Shown: positions 1 to 11,400 of the stretch, one piece after another
Layout of the letters: each line of letters opens with the position of its first letter
How positions within the stretch are numbered: the stretch's first letter is position 1
Assembly: GCA_949361645.1 (NCBI GenBank)
Contig: OX442428.1
Coordinates: 7,786,964 to 7,850,963, forward strand
Source: Spongilla lacustris
Lineage: Eukaryota; Porifera; Demospongiae; Spongillida; Spongillidae
DNA: 64,000 bases
Direction of reading: 5' to 3'
Notes under the pieces: model-generated
What the model was told of the DNA's origin: nothing
The model's input: only the letters and a program-made list of their open reading frames with translations
The model's database searches: none
Program-made: the position numbers and the translations under genes

Positions 1-223
1 CGGGTACACTAATTTAATTGGCCTGACCCCCTCCCCCTCCCCCCTCTCCCCCGCCCCCCCTCCCCCCCTCCCCTTCCCCCTTTTCCCCCACCGGTAAAAT
101 GCACCAGCTGGTACATGTACTAACAATTTGTAGATTGCTATGGGAATTGGGGAATTGTGCGCCTGGAACTTCGCCCCCACAAAAACAAACAAACAAAACT
201 ATGGAAACACTATTAACACTCAC

Positions 224-1836
224 TGTAGACGTCGAGAGTCGCGTATGTTGAGATAATCCCACCTCCCAGCGGCATTGGCAGCGTCACTGTACACTTGTAA
301 ACCCCAGCGTCCGCTTTCGCCACACTCGGGATGGCCATGTTGAAGTTCGGGTAGGGGAGCGGAGGAAATAATGTCGTGGTCTGCTGGTGATACCACTGGA
401 CATTGCCATTGTACAGTTTAGACGAAAGCGTTCCTATACTTGAGCTAAAGAGGCAGGATAGGTTGGCCTGTTGTCCGCGCGTAGCACTGCCAGCGAACTG
501 TTCGTTGCAATCTTCGGATACGCTGCGCAAAAAATTACAACGATTCCAGGCGCGTATCCAGAAATTAAAGGAGGGGGGTGCTGAACGGATAGTTCGCGCG
601 CGAAATTTTTGCAACCACGCCCACTCAGCAGTATAGTTTAACAGAAATACAACGGCTCAATCGCCAAGGATGGCGCCAAGCGCATACACTAATAGGGTGC
701 ATGCATATATATCCAGAAGCCGCCAAAGCCGGAGTGCATTAGCTCACTAAATGATCCGCTGAGTGTGTTGTGAATACCGATAAGCGCTCTGGCATATTTG
801 CCAGCAATGCAGCTTTAAAATAGTGTGGGTACAATCTGCTGATGGAAGATTTGCAAACTTCTGAAACTGTATCCATGCCAAGGATATATTTAGAGCCATT
901 TATATTGTAAAAGTGCATGTAATCAGCACCTGGCTTCAAGTGGTTGACGAAGCAGTAACTAAAATGCGCTTTTCAGCTGGAGGACGACTAACAGTCAACG
1001 GAATCCAACTACGTATATACATGTCCCAACGAAATAATGTCTCGTGTTTTAAACTAGCGCGTCTTCGTAATCGTTAACGCTTCCGGACATCCTGTTTAGC
1101 ATTTCAGGAAAGAGCTGGTACTCCAGGCAACAGGATTTTAAAGAACGGCACGCATGCAGCTGCGTTCACGATTACGAAGATATGCTCATTTAAACACGAG
1201 ACATTTTTTTCGGTGGGGGCAGAGTGGACTTTACGGTAATCTTATATAGTGATGTTAATAATAGACTGAAGTGAATGAATTAAATTACCGCGCTAAAGCG
1301 TACGTATATGCCTGCGAAGGGAAATTATGAGCGTACTCACTATTTGATTATTTTAATTATATTCATTCTTGGGTCGGAGGGGGGTGCCTTAGCCCCCTGA
1401 GCCCCCCCCTAAATACGCCACTGACTCATTCAGTAGCGCGGTAAACTATAAAAGCAAGTTCGCGAATCTTACCGACGACGGTAACGTTATTTGTTGAGGT
1501 GGAGCTGGTTAAGGCTGCGTTTCTACATATGTACGTACCCTCCTGCGCGGGCGACAGCTCAAACACCATGTACGTGGCGCCGCTGCCGTCCGTTTCGGTT
1601 TGGTAAAGGTTACTCACGATCGTGTAATCGTTCATTCTGAAGAATTGCGTTCTGGTCCACCCGGCTCCGGAGTAACACACTAGGGACACGATATTCTGAT
1701 AGGACTTCGTCGATCGCTCCGCACATATGGTAGCTTGGGTACTTGGAGCGCACGGCTGGAAGGCAAGACTTAGAGCAGTCTGGGAGGTGAGAAGCAGCAA
1801 CAGGCAACGGCACACGACTTTCCCTGAGAGCTGCAT
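224..1836 (-). pseudogene. Receptor gene D: signal peptide-Ig1 and Ig2 exons, frameshifted and cut by the window edge
   Basis: Two exons of a receptor paralogous to genes C, B and A: 1473-1836 (ATG, hydrophobic signal peptide ending near TALSLA, then Ig1 with cysteines and a TYIC strand-F motif) and 224-522 (Ig2, with C, W and DAGVYKC). Exon 1 ends in phase 1 before gtaaga. Exon 2 is 299 nt, where A, B and C have 297. The two extra bases fall near 475-481 (GCGCG replaces TCG), so reading on from exon 1 reaches a stop inside Ig2. Intron 1 holds an 877-bp inserted element, where the paralogues have about 60-85 bp. Ig3, Fn3 and membrane exons would lie left of position 1. It is probably a pseudogene; a sequencing error at the indel is the alternative. 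Confidence 0.65.
547..1423. mobile_element. hAT-like non-autonomous DNA transposon in intron 1 of gene D
   Basis: Gene B has an uninterrupted gattcagtagcgcgg at the equivalent place, so the inserted segment is well delimited. Its left end begins CAGGCGCGTATCCAG. Its right end, read inward, begins CAGTGGCGTATTTAG. These match each other and the CAGTGGCG type of hAT termini. The flanking octamers aacgattc (539-546) and actcattc (1424-1431) look like a decayed 8-bp target duplication. The interior (about 1035-1235) has an imperfect palindrome shared with repeats near 20.65 and 46.83 kb. No transposase reading frame is present. Confidence 0.55.
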
Positions 1837-1940
1837 TGGATCGTTGTTAATCGGACTGCCGTCTGCCTCTATTTATTACTATCTATCTGATAGGGGAAAA
1901 ACCCGTGTACGTACATGTGTGGGTTGAAATTAATTATAAT

Positions 1941-1970
1941 TGCGTACTTCAAGTGATCTCATGCAACGCA
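1941..1970 (-). promoter_or_regulatory. Conserved upstream block, receptor gene D
   Basis: A 30-bp block beginning TGCGTACTTC and ending ATGCAACGCA lies about 105 bp upstream of the ATG. Near-identical blocks precede all four receptor genes at 105-115 bp. The ends TGCGT and ACGCA are inverted copies. A TATTTATTA stretch, possibly TATA-like, sits between block and ATG. A regulatory role is inferred from conservation among otherwise diverging upstream regions. Confidence 0.4.
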
Positions 1971-1991
1971 AATTATAACAGATGATTCCTC

Positions 1992-1992
<1 letters not shown>

Positions 1993-2022
<30 letters not shown>
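1993..2022. repeat. Poly-C tract
   Basis: An uninterrupted run of about 30 C, replaced by a short tccccctgg in the paired region upstream of gene B. Its length is probably unreliable in the assembly. Confidence 0.8.
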
Positions 2023-2023
<1 letters not shown>

Positions 2024-2359
2024 ACGAATAAGTAGATTCACATGCTATTGCAATGAGATTCACCACTGATGACAGTGACCTAGCGTGGGTGCGAATTTTG
2101 CAACAAATGCGTTCCATACTGTACGTGATGTTTACTGTAAGCGATAAATACATTTGGGTCTGGGTACGAGACTAGGTCACGGGTGCTCTTGAAGGAGATG
2201 CATGCAGGATGGCATGGGAGGAGGGGCACGAGTGCATGTTGAGGAAGGATAGCATGAGAGTTGACGGAAAAATATCATAGACTGCACAACAGTCAATTTG
2301 ATAACTATTTGACGTATTTAATTAGGGGTGTATTGGTTATAGGTCACATCTTATTGGCT

Positions 2360-3343
2360 TCACAAGTCTGTTCTTCCTCCTGCAACAGCACCACTGATAC
2401 TCTCATCCATGACTGTATCTTCACATCCTTCACCATCGTCAGATACTCTATTTGTAGCCCCTCCTCGTATTTGATTAATTTCAACATATTCATTTTGATG
2501 TGTAGTGGGAGGAGCTGGTGGGGCAGGTACCAGGTTGCTGTCTTTGTCACATTGGCTGGCTTCTATACTCCTGTCTGTTACTGTAGGATTCCCTTCTCCA
2601 CTTCCCTCCCTATGATTTAACTCCTCATATTGTGGAGATGATTGGCCTCTCTCGCTGGGACATTGGGTGATACCATTCTCTTCATCCATGGTTGCCTCTC
2701 CATCAGAAGCTGATGGTCCATCAGAAGCTGATGGTCCATCAGAAGCTGATGGTCCATCAGAAGCTGCTGTTTTGTGACTGCATTTCCTCCTGTCTTTGTG
2801 ATTGTGCCAGCCTAGTTTATAGCAACACACACAGCAGATGAAGGAGCATATGACCCAGCACAGCAGTCCTGCCAACACCACTGCAGACAGCCATAGGTGC
2901 TGTTTAATTAGGGTGGTTAGGGAAGAGGAGGGGGGTCCTATTGGCAGGAGGACAAGGGGTTAAAAATTAATACATGGTTATTTCTATCAATGGCTATCAT
3001 AAGAAATGCATAGCAGGAGAGGGGAGGGGCTCTACAAGTGGAGCAATGTGAGGGGGAGGGTGGTATGGGTGGAGCAATGGGAGGGGAGGGTATGGGTGGA
3101 GCAATGGGAGGGGAGGGTGGTATGGGAGGGGGGTATGGGTGGAGCCAGGGGAGGGTGGAACAATGGGAGGGGGAGGGTGGTATGGGTGGAGTCTCCAACA
3201 GCACAGGGCTAGAGAGATCTGCACCTGGCTCCCTAAGGGTAGCTGCTTATACAAGATATCATCCATATTGCCTTAAACATTAACCTTCACTTTCAATATG
3301 GCCCTTTCTCTCTATTTCATATCTTTGGATGACTGCATTATTA

Positions 3344-3379
<36 letters not shown>

Positions 3380-5573
3380 ACACTGGAGCATTCCTAAACT
3401 ATGTCACATTGGAAGGGGGAGGAGGTACTGATCAAACAGTGTGACAATGTATACGTTGGTTCATACATTAGTACTGGATAATACAACATGACGGGGGGAA
3501 GGGGAGAGGGAGGGAGGAGGGAGGGAGGAGGGAGGGTTTTGAGCAGAGAGGATGATCCATAATGGCAAAAATGCATGGCATAGTTTGTGAATGCTCCACA
3601 ACACACATACACACCAATGGACCAATACCTTCTCTCCAGACCTTTTTGCATTACCTCATACCTAGATCTATTTCTGTTGCCTCCTCCCCAGACCTCACAC
3701 TAGCACATGTTGACTGCCTCTTACCAATCGGAGTGCTCTCCTGGCTGTAGGGTCCCATCTTATCCCCCACCTTAATGGCCACTGCTACTGTGAAGTCCTT
3801 AAATGGAGGCATCTGGCCTGATAGTACCATGTACAGGGAGGGGGAGGAGTCCACTCCAGCTAATGTGATATACACTGGAGTGGTCCCTGTCTGTGTGAAG
3901 CGTACCACCATACTCCATGGCTGGTGGATAGGCTGCTGAGTGACATTGAGGTATAGCTGTCCATCAGAGCCTGTTAGGGTACTGAGAAATGGCTTCCCTG
4001 AAAGTGAAAGATAGTGATGGGGAGGGTGGTGATGATGTGATGATGGGTGGTGATGATGGGTGAGGGTGGGGATGATGTGATGATGGGTGAGGGTGGTGAT
4101 GATGAGGGGTGGTGATGATGGGTTGGAGGGTGGGGATGGAGAAGACATAAATGAGAGAAGTCAGTACCTACCAATGATGGTGCAGTAAAACATCTCCTTG
4201 ACGGTAAAGCCCTTCCAGGAGAACTGACATTGGTATACACCAGAGTTCTGCACCAGCCCACTGGTCAATGTTAGGTAGGAGGTCATGGTGTTATTGAGGT
4301 CATCAACTGCCACTGAGGGGGCTGTGGTGACCATAAAGCGACCTGAGCCAGCAATGGTGGTCACATCCAAGCCATTGAGGTACCAGGTTACCATGGGGAT
4401 ACTGCTATCAAGAGCACTGCCATACTGCACCTTGCACATGAAGCTGTTGTCTGTATCTCCACCTGGCATATAGACAGCAGCACTGGTCTCCTGGTACTGG
4501 CTGACCACTTCCAGAGGAACTGAGGGGGGAGGGGGGCAATGGCATGGGAAAGAGAAGCATGGGGGGCAATGGCATGGGGAGGAGAAGCACGTGGGGATAC
4601 GAAATAAAACAAATGGACAAAAAATGGTGAAGTATATGATCCATAGGGCACATATAGCGGGTGCACTAATTGAATTGGCTTGACCTCCCCCCCCCTTCTC
4701 CACCGGTAAAATGCACCAGCTGGTACATGTACTAACAATTTGTAGATTGCTATGGGAATTGGGGGAATTGTGCGCCTGGAACTTCGCCCACACAAATACA
4801 AACAAAACTATTAACACTCACTATAGACGTCGAGAGTCGCGTATGTTGAGATAATCCCACCTCCCAGCGGCATTGGCAGCGTCACTGTACACTTGTAAAC
4901 CCCAGAGTCCGCTTTCGCCACACTCGGGATGGTCATGTTGAAGTTCGGGTAGGAGAGCGGAGGAAATAATGTCGTGGTCTGCTGGTGATACCACTGGACA
5001 TTGCCATTGTACAGTTTGGACGAAAGCGTTCCTATACTTGAGCTAAAGAGACAGGGGAGGTTGGCCTGATGTCCTCGTGCCACTGCCAGCGAACTGTTCG
5101 GGGCTATCTTCGGATACGCTGCGCAACGATTAATCATAGGTATTTGATATAAAAATACATTCAGCTGCGTGGTAAACTGTTTTATATGGTTCGCGAATCT
5201 TACCGATGAGGGTAACGTTATTTGTTGAGGTGGAGCTGGTTAAGGCTGCGTTCCTACATATGTACGTACCCTCGTCCAGCGCGGGCGACAGCTCAAACAC
5301 CATGTACGTGGCGCTGCTGCCGTACGCGTTCGTTTCAGTTTGGTAACTCACGATCCTGTAATCGTTCATTCTGAAAAATTGCGTTCCAGTCCACCCGGCT
5401 CCGGGGTAACACACTAGGGACACGATATTCTGATAGGACGACTTCGTCGATCGCTCCGCACATATGGTAGCTTGCATGGTACTTGGAGGAGCGCACGGCT
5501 GGAAGGCAAGAGCAGTCTGGTAGGTGAGAAGCAGCAACAGGCAACCGCACACGACTTTCCCTAAGAGCTGCAT
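2360..5573 (-). CDS. Receptor gene C: 3 Ig domains + Fn3-like + TM + tyrosine-motif tail
   Basis: Exons are 5204-5573, 4822-5118, 4172-4519, 3725-3997 and 2360-2937. All introns are GT-AG and phase 1, and the joined frame is open for 621 residues. Exon 1 gives a signal peptide (about residues 1-23) and Ig1. Exon 2 is Ig2 (C, WYHQQ, DSGVYKC). Exon 3 is Ig3 (C, VTWYLNG, NSGVYQC). Exon 4 is Fn3-like, ending [10 protein letters not shown]. Exon 5 has a cysteine-rich membrane segment (about 444-469) and a tail. The tail carries a tandem SDGPSA repeat, YEEL (Tyr about 533), a VPAPPAPP stretch and YVEI (Tyr about 580). These motifs suit phosphotyrosine-SH2 and SH3 binding. The likely role is a surface recognition or adhesion receptor; the ligand is unknown. 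Gene A is its closest relative. Confidence 0.85.
3044..3195. repeat. Minisatellite in intron 4 of gene C
   Basis: About five copies of a GGGAGGGTATGGGTGGAGCAAT-like unit (26-29 bp). The paired array in gene A is at 24160-24395 and has more copies. Confidence 0.8.
3354..3375. repeat. CA microsatellite, intron 4 of gene C
   Basis: An (AC)n run. The counterpart in gene A (24540-24625) is longer and interrupted. Confidence 0.85.
4010..4137. repeat. GATGATGGGTGGT array in intron 3 of gene C
   Basis: Degenerate tandem repeats of GATGATGGG and GTGGTGATGAT. The same intron in genes B (21330-21545) and A (25310-25530) carries expanded versions, so copy number changed after duplication. Confidence 0.75.
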
Positions 5574-5680
5574 TGCATCGTTAGTTAACCGGACTGCCGT
5601 ACGATCGTCTGTCTCTATTTATTACTATCTACCAAAGTTAATAGGGGAAAAACCTGTATCACTGTTGAAATTTATTTAAT

Positions 5681-5710
5681 TGCGTACTTCAAGTGATCTC
5701 ATGCAACGCA
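5681..5710 (-). promoter_or_regulatory. Conserved upstream block, receptor gene C
   Basis: Same block as upstream of gene D, 108 bp from the ATG. Further upstream the C and A genes share one sequence (about 5720-5990 and 27120-27340), whereas D and B share a different one (about 2030-2340 and 23165-23460). This gives two promoter types. Confidence 0.4.
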
Positions 5711-5984
5711 TACTACCCCCAACCAAAACATAAGGTCTATCTATGGTTTTAACATAATCATGACGTACTAAGTCTCGAATCATGAGCATACTATTCGCGA
5801 ATCATGTATTAATTAACCGATAGGATTTAGTGTTCAAACTGAGTAGGCCCTGCCTGCATTCAGTGCAGGATAAATCAATGGCAACTATGTTTGTAGGTCT
5901 GTGATAGGAGGACCTCGAGCCTCTGATGCACATTATTGCAGATCGCAATATAAGGAGAAACTCAACTTGCACGTTAGCCAAAAC

Positions 5985-6188
5985 AGAGTGGAGCTATGTG
6001 GATTATTGTGTTTTTCAGCTATGAGCGAGGCCATTCTTTGTGCACAGTAGTGGCTATCGGACCCGTACCTCCTGAGATTGAGGATACTAGGAGCGCAAGG
6101 GAGCCATGTTCATCCTTTCTTCATACGCCCACCTTTTTCTCATCTTGCAGCACTGTGTTGGGGACATCCCCTGCTCCCTCGCCAGTAC

Positions 6189-6190
<2 letters not shown>
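5985..6190 (+). other. Duplicated remnant with short ORF upstream of gene C
   Basis: A short plus-strand ORF beginning MWIIVFFSYER lies here and again at 27367. The copies differ by frame-changing indels and their C-terminal parts do not agree. It is therefore likely non-coding sequence carried by the segmental duplication. It ends at the poly-G tract. Confidence 0.4.

Positions 6191-6192
<2 letters not shown>

Positions 6193-6220
<28 letters not shown>
6193..6220. repeat. Poly-G tract at the end of duplication block 1
   Basis: A run of 28 G. Similarity to block 2 fades here. Confidence 0.8.
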
Positions 6221-6445
6221 CGGCTGCCGAGGGCCCACTGCTCTTTGAGGGACCCCACCGTACTCATAATGACTTCATATTTCATATAGTTTAGTTTTTA
6301 AAGCGAATTAAGAAATAACGCATGGAACCGTCGCGGCAGAGGATCGTAGTGCGTGCGAATGGGTGCATCAAAACGAAAAGCAGCCTTGATGACGTTATAA
6401 AGCAGGCTGCAAAGGCTTCGTCACCAACCCGGAATGAATTAATTT

Positions 6446-6815
6446 GGACAATCGCCAGGGACCCCCCCCCCCCGTATTTGTATTTGGCCCAGCGGAAACA
6501 TCTTGGCCAAGATCTTGCATCGTAATCTTGGGATCTTGGGGCAGCAATCTTGGCCAAGAGGCTCCAAGATCTTGGGATCTTGGGGGCACTCTCTTGGCCA
6601 AGATCCTGGGGTCTTGGGGGGGAAACATCTTGGCCAAGATCTTGCATCGTAATCTTGGGATCTTGGGGCAGCAATCTTGGCCAAGAGGCTCCAAGATCTT
6701 GGGGGCACTCTCTTGGCCAAGATCCTGGGGTCTTGGGGGGGTTAACCTTGGCCAAGAGACCCAAGATCCTGCCCAGATCTTTGCCGGAAAATCCTTGTCT
6801 CTTGGCCAAGATTCT
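6446..6815. repeat. CTTGGCCAAGATC repeat cluster
   Basis: Tandem and palindromic copies of CTTGGCCAAGATC and GATCTTGGGATCTTGGGG, including a near-exact duplication of about 110 bp. It starts with a CAATCGCCAGGGACCCCC segment followed by GTATTTGTATTTGG. That lead-in recurs in the same orientation at 18.23 kb, on the other side of the giant inverted repeat, where a similar CATCTTGG cluster occurs. ORFs here follow the repeat and are not convincing genes. Confidence 0.7.
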
Positions 6816-7305
6816 TGGCTTCAATCCTGATTTCATCCTGCAGTGCATTCTTCCCTTCATGTACATGCATGTAACGTTAACAATGTAGCTACAATCACAT
6901 GAGTTCAAATGATATACATGTACAGCTGGCTAAACATGGGTAAACATGAGTTCAAATGATATACATGTACAGCTGGTTAAACATGGGTAACAGTTGATGA
7001 CCTGGTAAACAGTTGATGAGCTGCAGGTGGTAAACAGTTGTTGAGCTGGGTAGCAAAGTTGATAAGTTAGGACATTGAAGTACCACTACCTCCCTTCGTC
7101 AACATATGCCTTTTGTTTTCTTTTTTTTTATCTCGGCACTTTTGGTTGCACCTGTCTTGTGGCATTAAGGTTCTCTTCAACTGCATTATTTCCATACCTC
7201 CTGTACAGACATTCTGTACATGAAAAAAAGCATGACAGAAACAGTAGTACTAAAAAAGGTACACAAAAAACATTTAATTTACCTTCAAGCAGTTTGACTT
7301 TTGAA
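6816..7305. other. Stretch without a recognised gene
   Basis: It contains two direct copies of a roughly 45-bp segment starting at GAGTTCAAATGATATACATG (about 6900-6990) and variants of GGTAAACAGTTGATGAGCTG. The rest shows no recognisable coding or RNA signal. Confidence 0.5.
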
Positions 7306-7309
7306 GGTT

Positions 7310-8165
7310 CTAACGGGGGTTTGTCACTAGCTGTTCCCCTCCTGACTGAACAAAGCATGACATTTCATGTGCCTTGATGTTTCTGATATCAATACCATTT
7401 TCCTAAAATAAAAACAAACATTTATTAAGTTGTGTCTCAAAAAATTATAGAAACCTCTTCTCTTTCAGGTGGTGGTGATGTTATCTGGGGCACTTCATAA
7501 TAGTGATCAATGTCACTACATTTGTATTGAGTACATCAATACTTTGCTATGGAAAAACATTTATGAATAAAATCAAATTAAGCAAAATACTCACCTTCAG
7601 ACAGCTGGTTATGTTTCCACTTTTTTGCTCTGGCCGCCAGTCATTGTCAATGTCATGATTCACATGTGGATTACCAAAAATGTGATTTAACTTATCTTAC
7701 ATCACACTCAGTATAGCTGCTAAGATGTTCTGATCTTGATCAACTGATCTCTGAACATAGATTTTAAAAATATCAGATAAAAAAATACTACATGTGTCTA
7801 CTTACCTGCTGACTATGAATTTCTGCTTGTGGCTCTGATGTCTACAAGAAAAAGAAAATTAAACATCTATTCAAACCACATTATGAAAAATAAATTTAAT
7901 TACACAATCTGTATTGCATAATTAAATGTTGTACCTTTTCCCTAGCAAGTTCCTCTGCTGAATCTTCAAATGCTTATTAGCAGGCTTAGGCTTCCCATCC
8001 ACCTCCTGTAGAACTGTTGTATACATTTTCCCTTTGTTTTTCCACACCATCTCTGCTCCTGGTATCAGATCGTCTTCTTCAACAACCCCTTTATCTTCAC
8101 TTTCCGGATGGCTTGACTTTGCGTTTGGGTGACGGGGCTGAGGGGTTGACTCCGGGAGTGGCCGC
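7310..8165 (-). other. Unrecognised spliced exon remnants, minus strand
   Basis: Four minus-strand exon-like segments have plausible splice sites: about 7935-8165 (contains PGAEMVWKNKGKMY), 7806-7841, 7595-7690 (contains FGNPHVNHDIDNDW) and 7310-7402 (ends in a stop). The last three join in phase 0. The first ends in phase 2, so the four do not form one open frame as read. This may be a pseudogene or a mis-set exon. No family was recognised. Confidence 0.25.
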
Positions 8166-8461
8166 GAAAAGGAAGGAATCCCCTCTTCCGATTAGGGCTA
8201 AGGGGAACAGGACTCCAAGGCTGTCTCCGAATCGAAGACCACGTGTATTTCTTTAAAAAACCACGTCACCAAAGTCGGACGAGACTAGAGCTGGCGCTTT
8301 GTCGAGGCATCTGATGGTGCAGTGGGAGGGTGAAAGACGGCTTCCTTTTTGAGTGTATTGTGTATGTATAGCTGGTTATATATAATGTAGTGTATTTTTG
8401 GTTAAACTACCAAAACCATGCCTCATATATGCATCACACGCCACATTTTGTAAGCAGCCTG

Positions 8462-11400
8462 GTATGGGATGTAATTCGTGCCAAAACTACACCACACGCG
8501 GTTTACGACGCACACCATACCCAAAATTGCACAGCCTGGGGACCCGATTGATGGTTTCGGGTCCCCATACCGGTCACATGTGTCAATCGTGCCAAAACTC
8601 GCCACTGTCATTTCATAATTTCTCTGCTTTCTTTTTATAATAAGACGTTCCACTTTCGATGTATTTCTCGTATTTACTTAACACATGGCCACGCTTTGGA
8701 CTTGTCTTCCAGGAAAGGTTTTATCTTTTAGTATAGCTCAAGGACGCTGGAGGTGAGGCTAACGTTTAGAATGACGGTGTAATTGCATGTCATTCTGAAG
8801 CTGCCTGTGTTACGCGTGCATGCTACTTAGTAGTTATCACTAGCTAATATTTTATGTTCACTCAATTGTTCTTTCCAGATCTCCTGAGTGACGACAACCG
8901 GTCTGTCGACTCCAACTCTCACGTATGTTTTGATCAGTCGTCTCGGTGCCATTTCACCAATTAAAGGATTGACTCTTCCAAATGTAATTTACCTACATGT
9001 ACTTTGCGGGGCTCGGAGGACCGTAGCTTTGTGTTTTGGTGTGTGTTGTGCCCAGACACGCGGTACTTTTACATGTGTACCTTGCTGTTCTGTGTAGTTT
9101 TCTTTTCATAACATTGGGGGTGTGGAAAGGAAATGAGGATGGGGACTGGGGCTTTGATCATCATCTGTGTGCCTGATACATGTCTGCCATAGTAAGCTGA
9201 CATTTTCGGGGATGTTTGTGCGTATACATATAGGCCTACTTGCATGTGTATGCATGCACGTATGTATACATGTGCATGATTGTGTGTGTCAGTGTGTGAG
9301 CGTGTGTGCGTGCTTATGGTCCTCTATGTTCTTTCCAGATCTGCTGGGTGATGAGCACCGGACCATCGATTTTCAACTTCAACTCTCGTGTATGTTAATT
9401 CTACTAGCTTGCACTAGTTAGATGAAGGAATCTAATTGTGTCCATGATTCAAAATGTTATGCAGGGTATTAACAGGACCATAGATATCTGATTTAGGTTG
9501 TATGTGCTGAATAATTGTCCTGCCCAAAAAAGTGGTATTTTGGGACAGGTTATTAATAATGATCAACAGTTACAATTTTAGCCCCCACACTATTTCAGCA
9601 CATAATGAATGATTTGTTGTACAACCAGTTGTTCTGTTTAACTCTCACTCTACTTACTCTATGATGTATATTAAATTCTCATTATTATAATACTGGTCCA
9701 AAATAAATTCTCCTGTAAGTGTACATCAAGTAATGTTGTACCTGAAAGCACTTGGGGCGGGGGGGGGGGGCACAGCTACAGTTATCTATGGCCTTGATAA
9801 ATCAATCATGACCCAATGCACTTTGATCTTTGTATTAAACATATTGGGACAACCAGAATAGGTTGGACGTAGGATTTTGAAGCATACTTGGAGAGGATGG
9901 GGGAGGGGGTGTGACCAAACCCCAAATAGATATTCCCACATAGCAACATTACTATTTATTGCACCTTGAATAGCATACATCTATACATATATATCAAGAA
10001 TAAAATTATTTATAACGTGAAGATTTCTGAAAGCTGGTTATTGGAGCTGTACTTTCCTATTCGCTTGTGCTTTTCAATTTTAACATGCTTAAATTCCTTG
10101 ATGTTATTAAAATTGGGTTTTTTAAATTGATGTCCACATATTTCAATGACATTACCATGTTATAATTTTGCCTTTTACCGTAAAAAGATACATGACCAAC
10201 TTGAAGGCTTTTCCTGATCAATTTAGGCTGAAAGAGTGGGTGTTTTAGGATTTCATTTCAAAGTAATCATAATACTTGCAACACACTATATTCATATCCC
10301 ACTTACCAATTTGTGTATTTTTAAAAATGTGTGAGTGTTTTTTTGTAGGCCAGATATGTATGTCTGGTCTATTTTGTGTATAAAGAGCTCTTGGCAGTGG
10401 TCATTGCACAGCACTCTGGCAGGCTTGACCACTACAGCTGCAATTTCAGGCTCATCGTGCATCAGCAATGTAGTTAGTTTTGCTTAATGTTAGTATTAAC
10501 CTGTGCATGCAAAAAAATATTGTATTTTGATTAAATTGTTTCACATCTATGACCTGCAATATCTTCCCTACACTGTTGGATTGTTTTGTTTAGTTGTTAA
10601 TTTGGTTCAATAATTATTAATTTCTAGATATGGATAGCCAAGCACATCTCAGCAATTTGGCTGAAACTAAAGTTACCCACAGAGCAGTATACATTTAATT
10701 ATATAACAATGTCCTACATGTACATGTAGGTGTAGAACTTTTGTCCTACACGTAGATCTAGGATATTTGAAGATTAAAGAAGTAAAATATTGTGAGGTGT
10801 CCCTTTGGTGATGGGGCAGAGTCACAGAGGTGTGCTCTTTTTGTGGACTGGTTACGTGTCTCTGTGTGTGTTTGCATGAGTGTGAGCGTATGTGGTGTGT
10901 GCATCAATCCTTACACTCAATTTTTTCTCTCTCTCCCTCTCTTAAATCTTCCTCCCCCCCCCCCCCCCCCCCACCCAACAGTTACACCAACTTCAATGGA
11001 ACACTTCCTGCTTAGTGTTCAATATTCTGTACAAGAGCTCTTTGCAAACTGACTAGTCTGTATAATCCAATATATGGAACGGTTTTTTTAATGCAAATTG
11101 TGGGATGTTTAAAGCGTTGCTACGTTGCTACGTGCATGAATCCAGCCAATTCCGATTAAGTGGAGAGAAGCAGTATTTTAGTTGTTTCCACCATCCATGC
11201 AGAGTAGAAGGATATTTAAGATAGATATTATTTTTCATGTTCATGGTGACCTGCAAATATGGTGGTAATGCTGACCTGTTCTCAGGCACAACAAGCTAAG
11301 GGACATTCTACTGGAGTCATCAATTGGGCCCACATACATGTTCAAGTTGAGGCTGGCTGGATGACATAGTTTTTCTACTGGGACTGCAGTAAAAAACCTG

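Larger units (their letters stand above)
1..6190. repeat. Segmental duplication block 1 (receptor pair D/C)
   Basis: This block matches about 20.93-27.58 kb in the same orientation, through exons, introns and upstream regions. The D upstream region matches the B upstream region, and gene C matches gene A. Similarity includes introns: the C-rich tract of intron 2, the GATGATGGGTGGTG array of intron 3, and the GGAGGGTATGGGTGGAGCAAT and CA arrays of intron 4. It fades at the poly-G tract near 6193, whose counterpart is the poly-C tract near 27583. The left boundary lies outside the window. I read it as one tandem duplication of a two-gene unit. Confidence 0.8.

Noticed and set aside
213..614. 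Unspliced 133-residue reading of the D Ig2 region
   Set aside because: Its N-terminal part is intron and transposon sequence read through; the exon border at 522 is fixed by alignment with genes A, B and C.
8017..8256. Plus-strand ORF of 79 codons
   Set aside because: No splice or start support; the opposite strand has a more protein-like segment with a donor site, and that too is uncertain.
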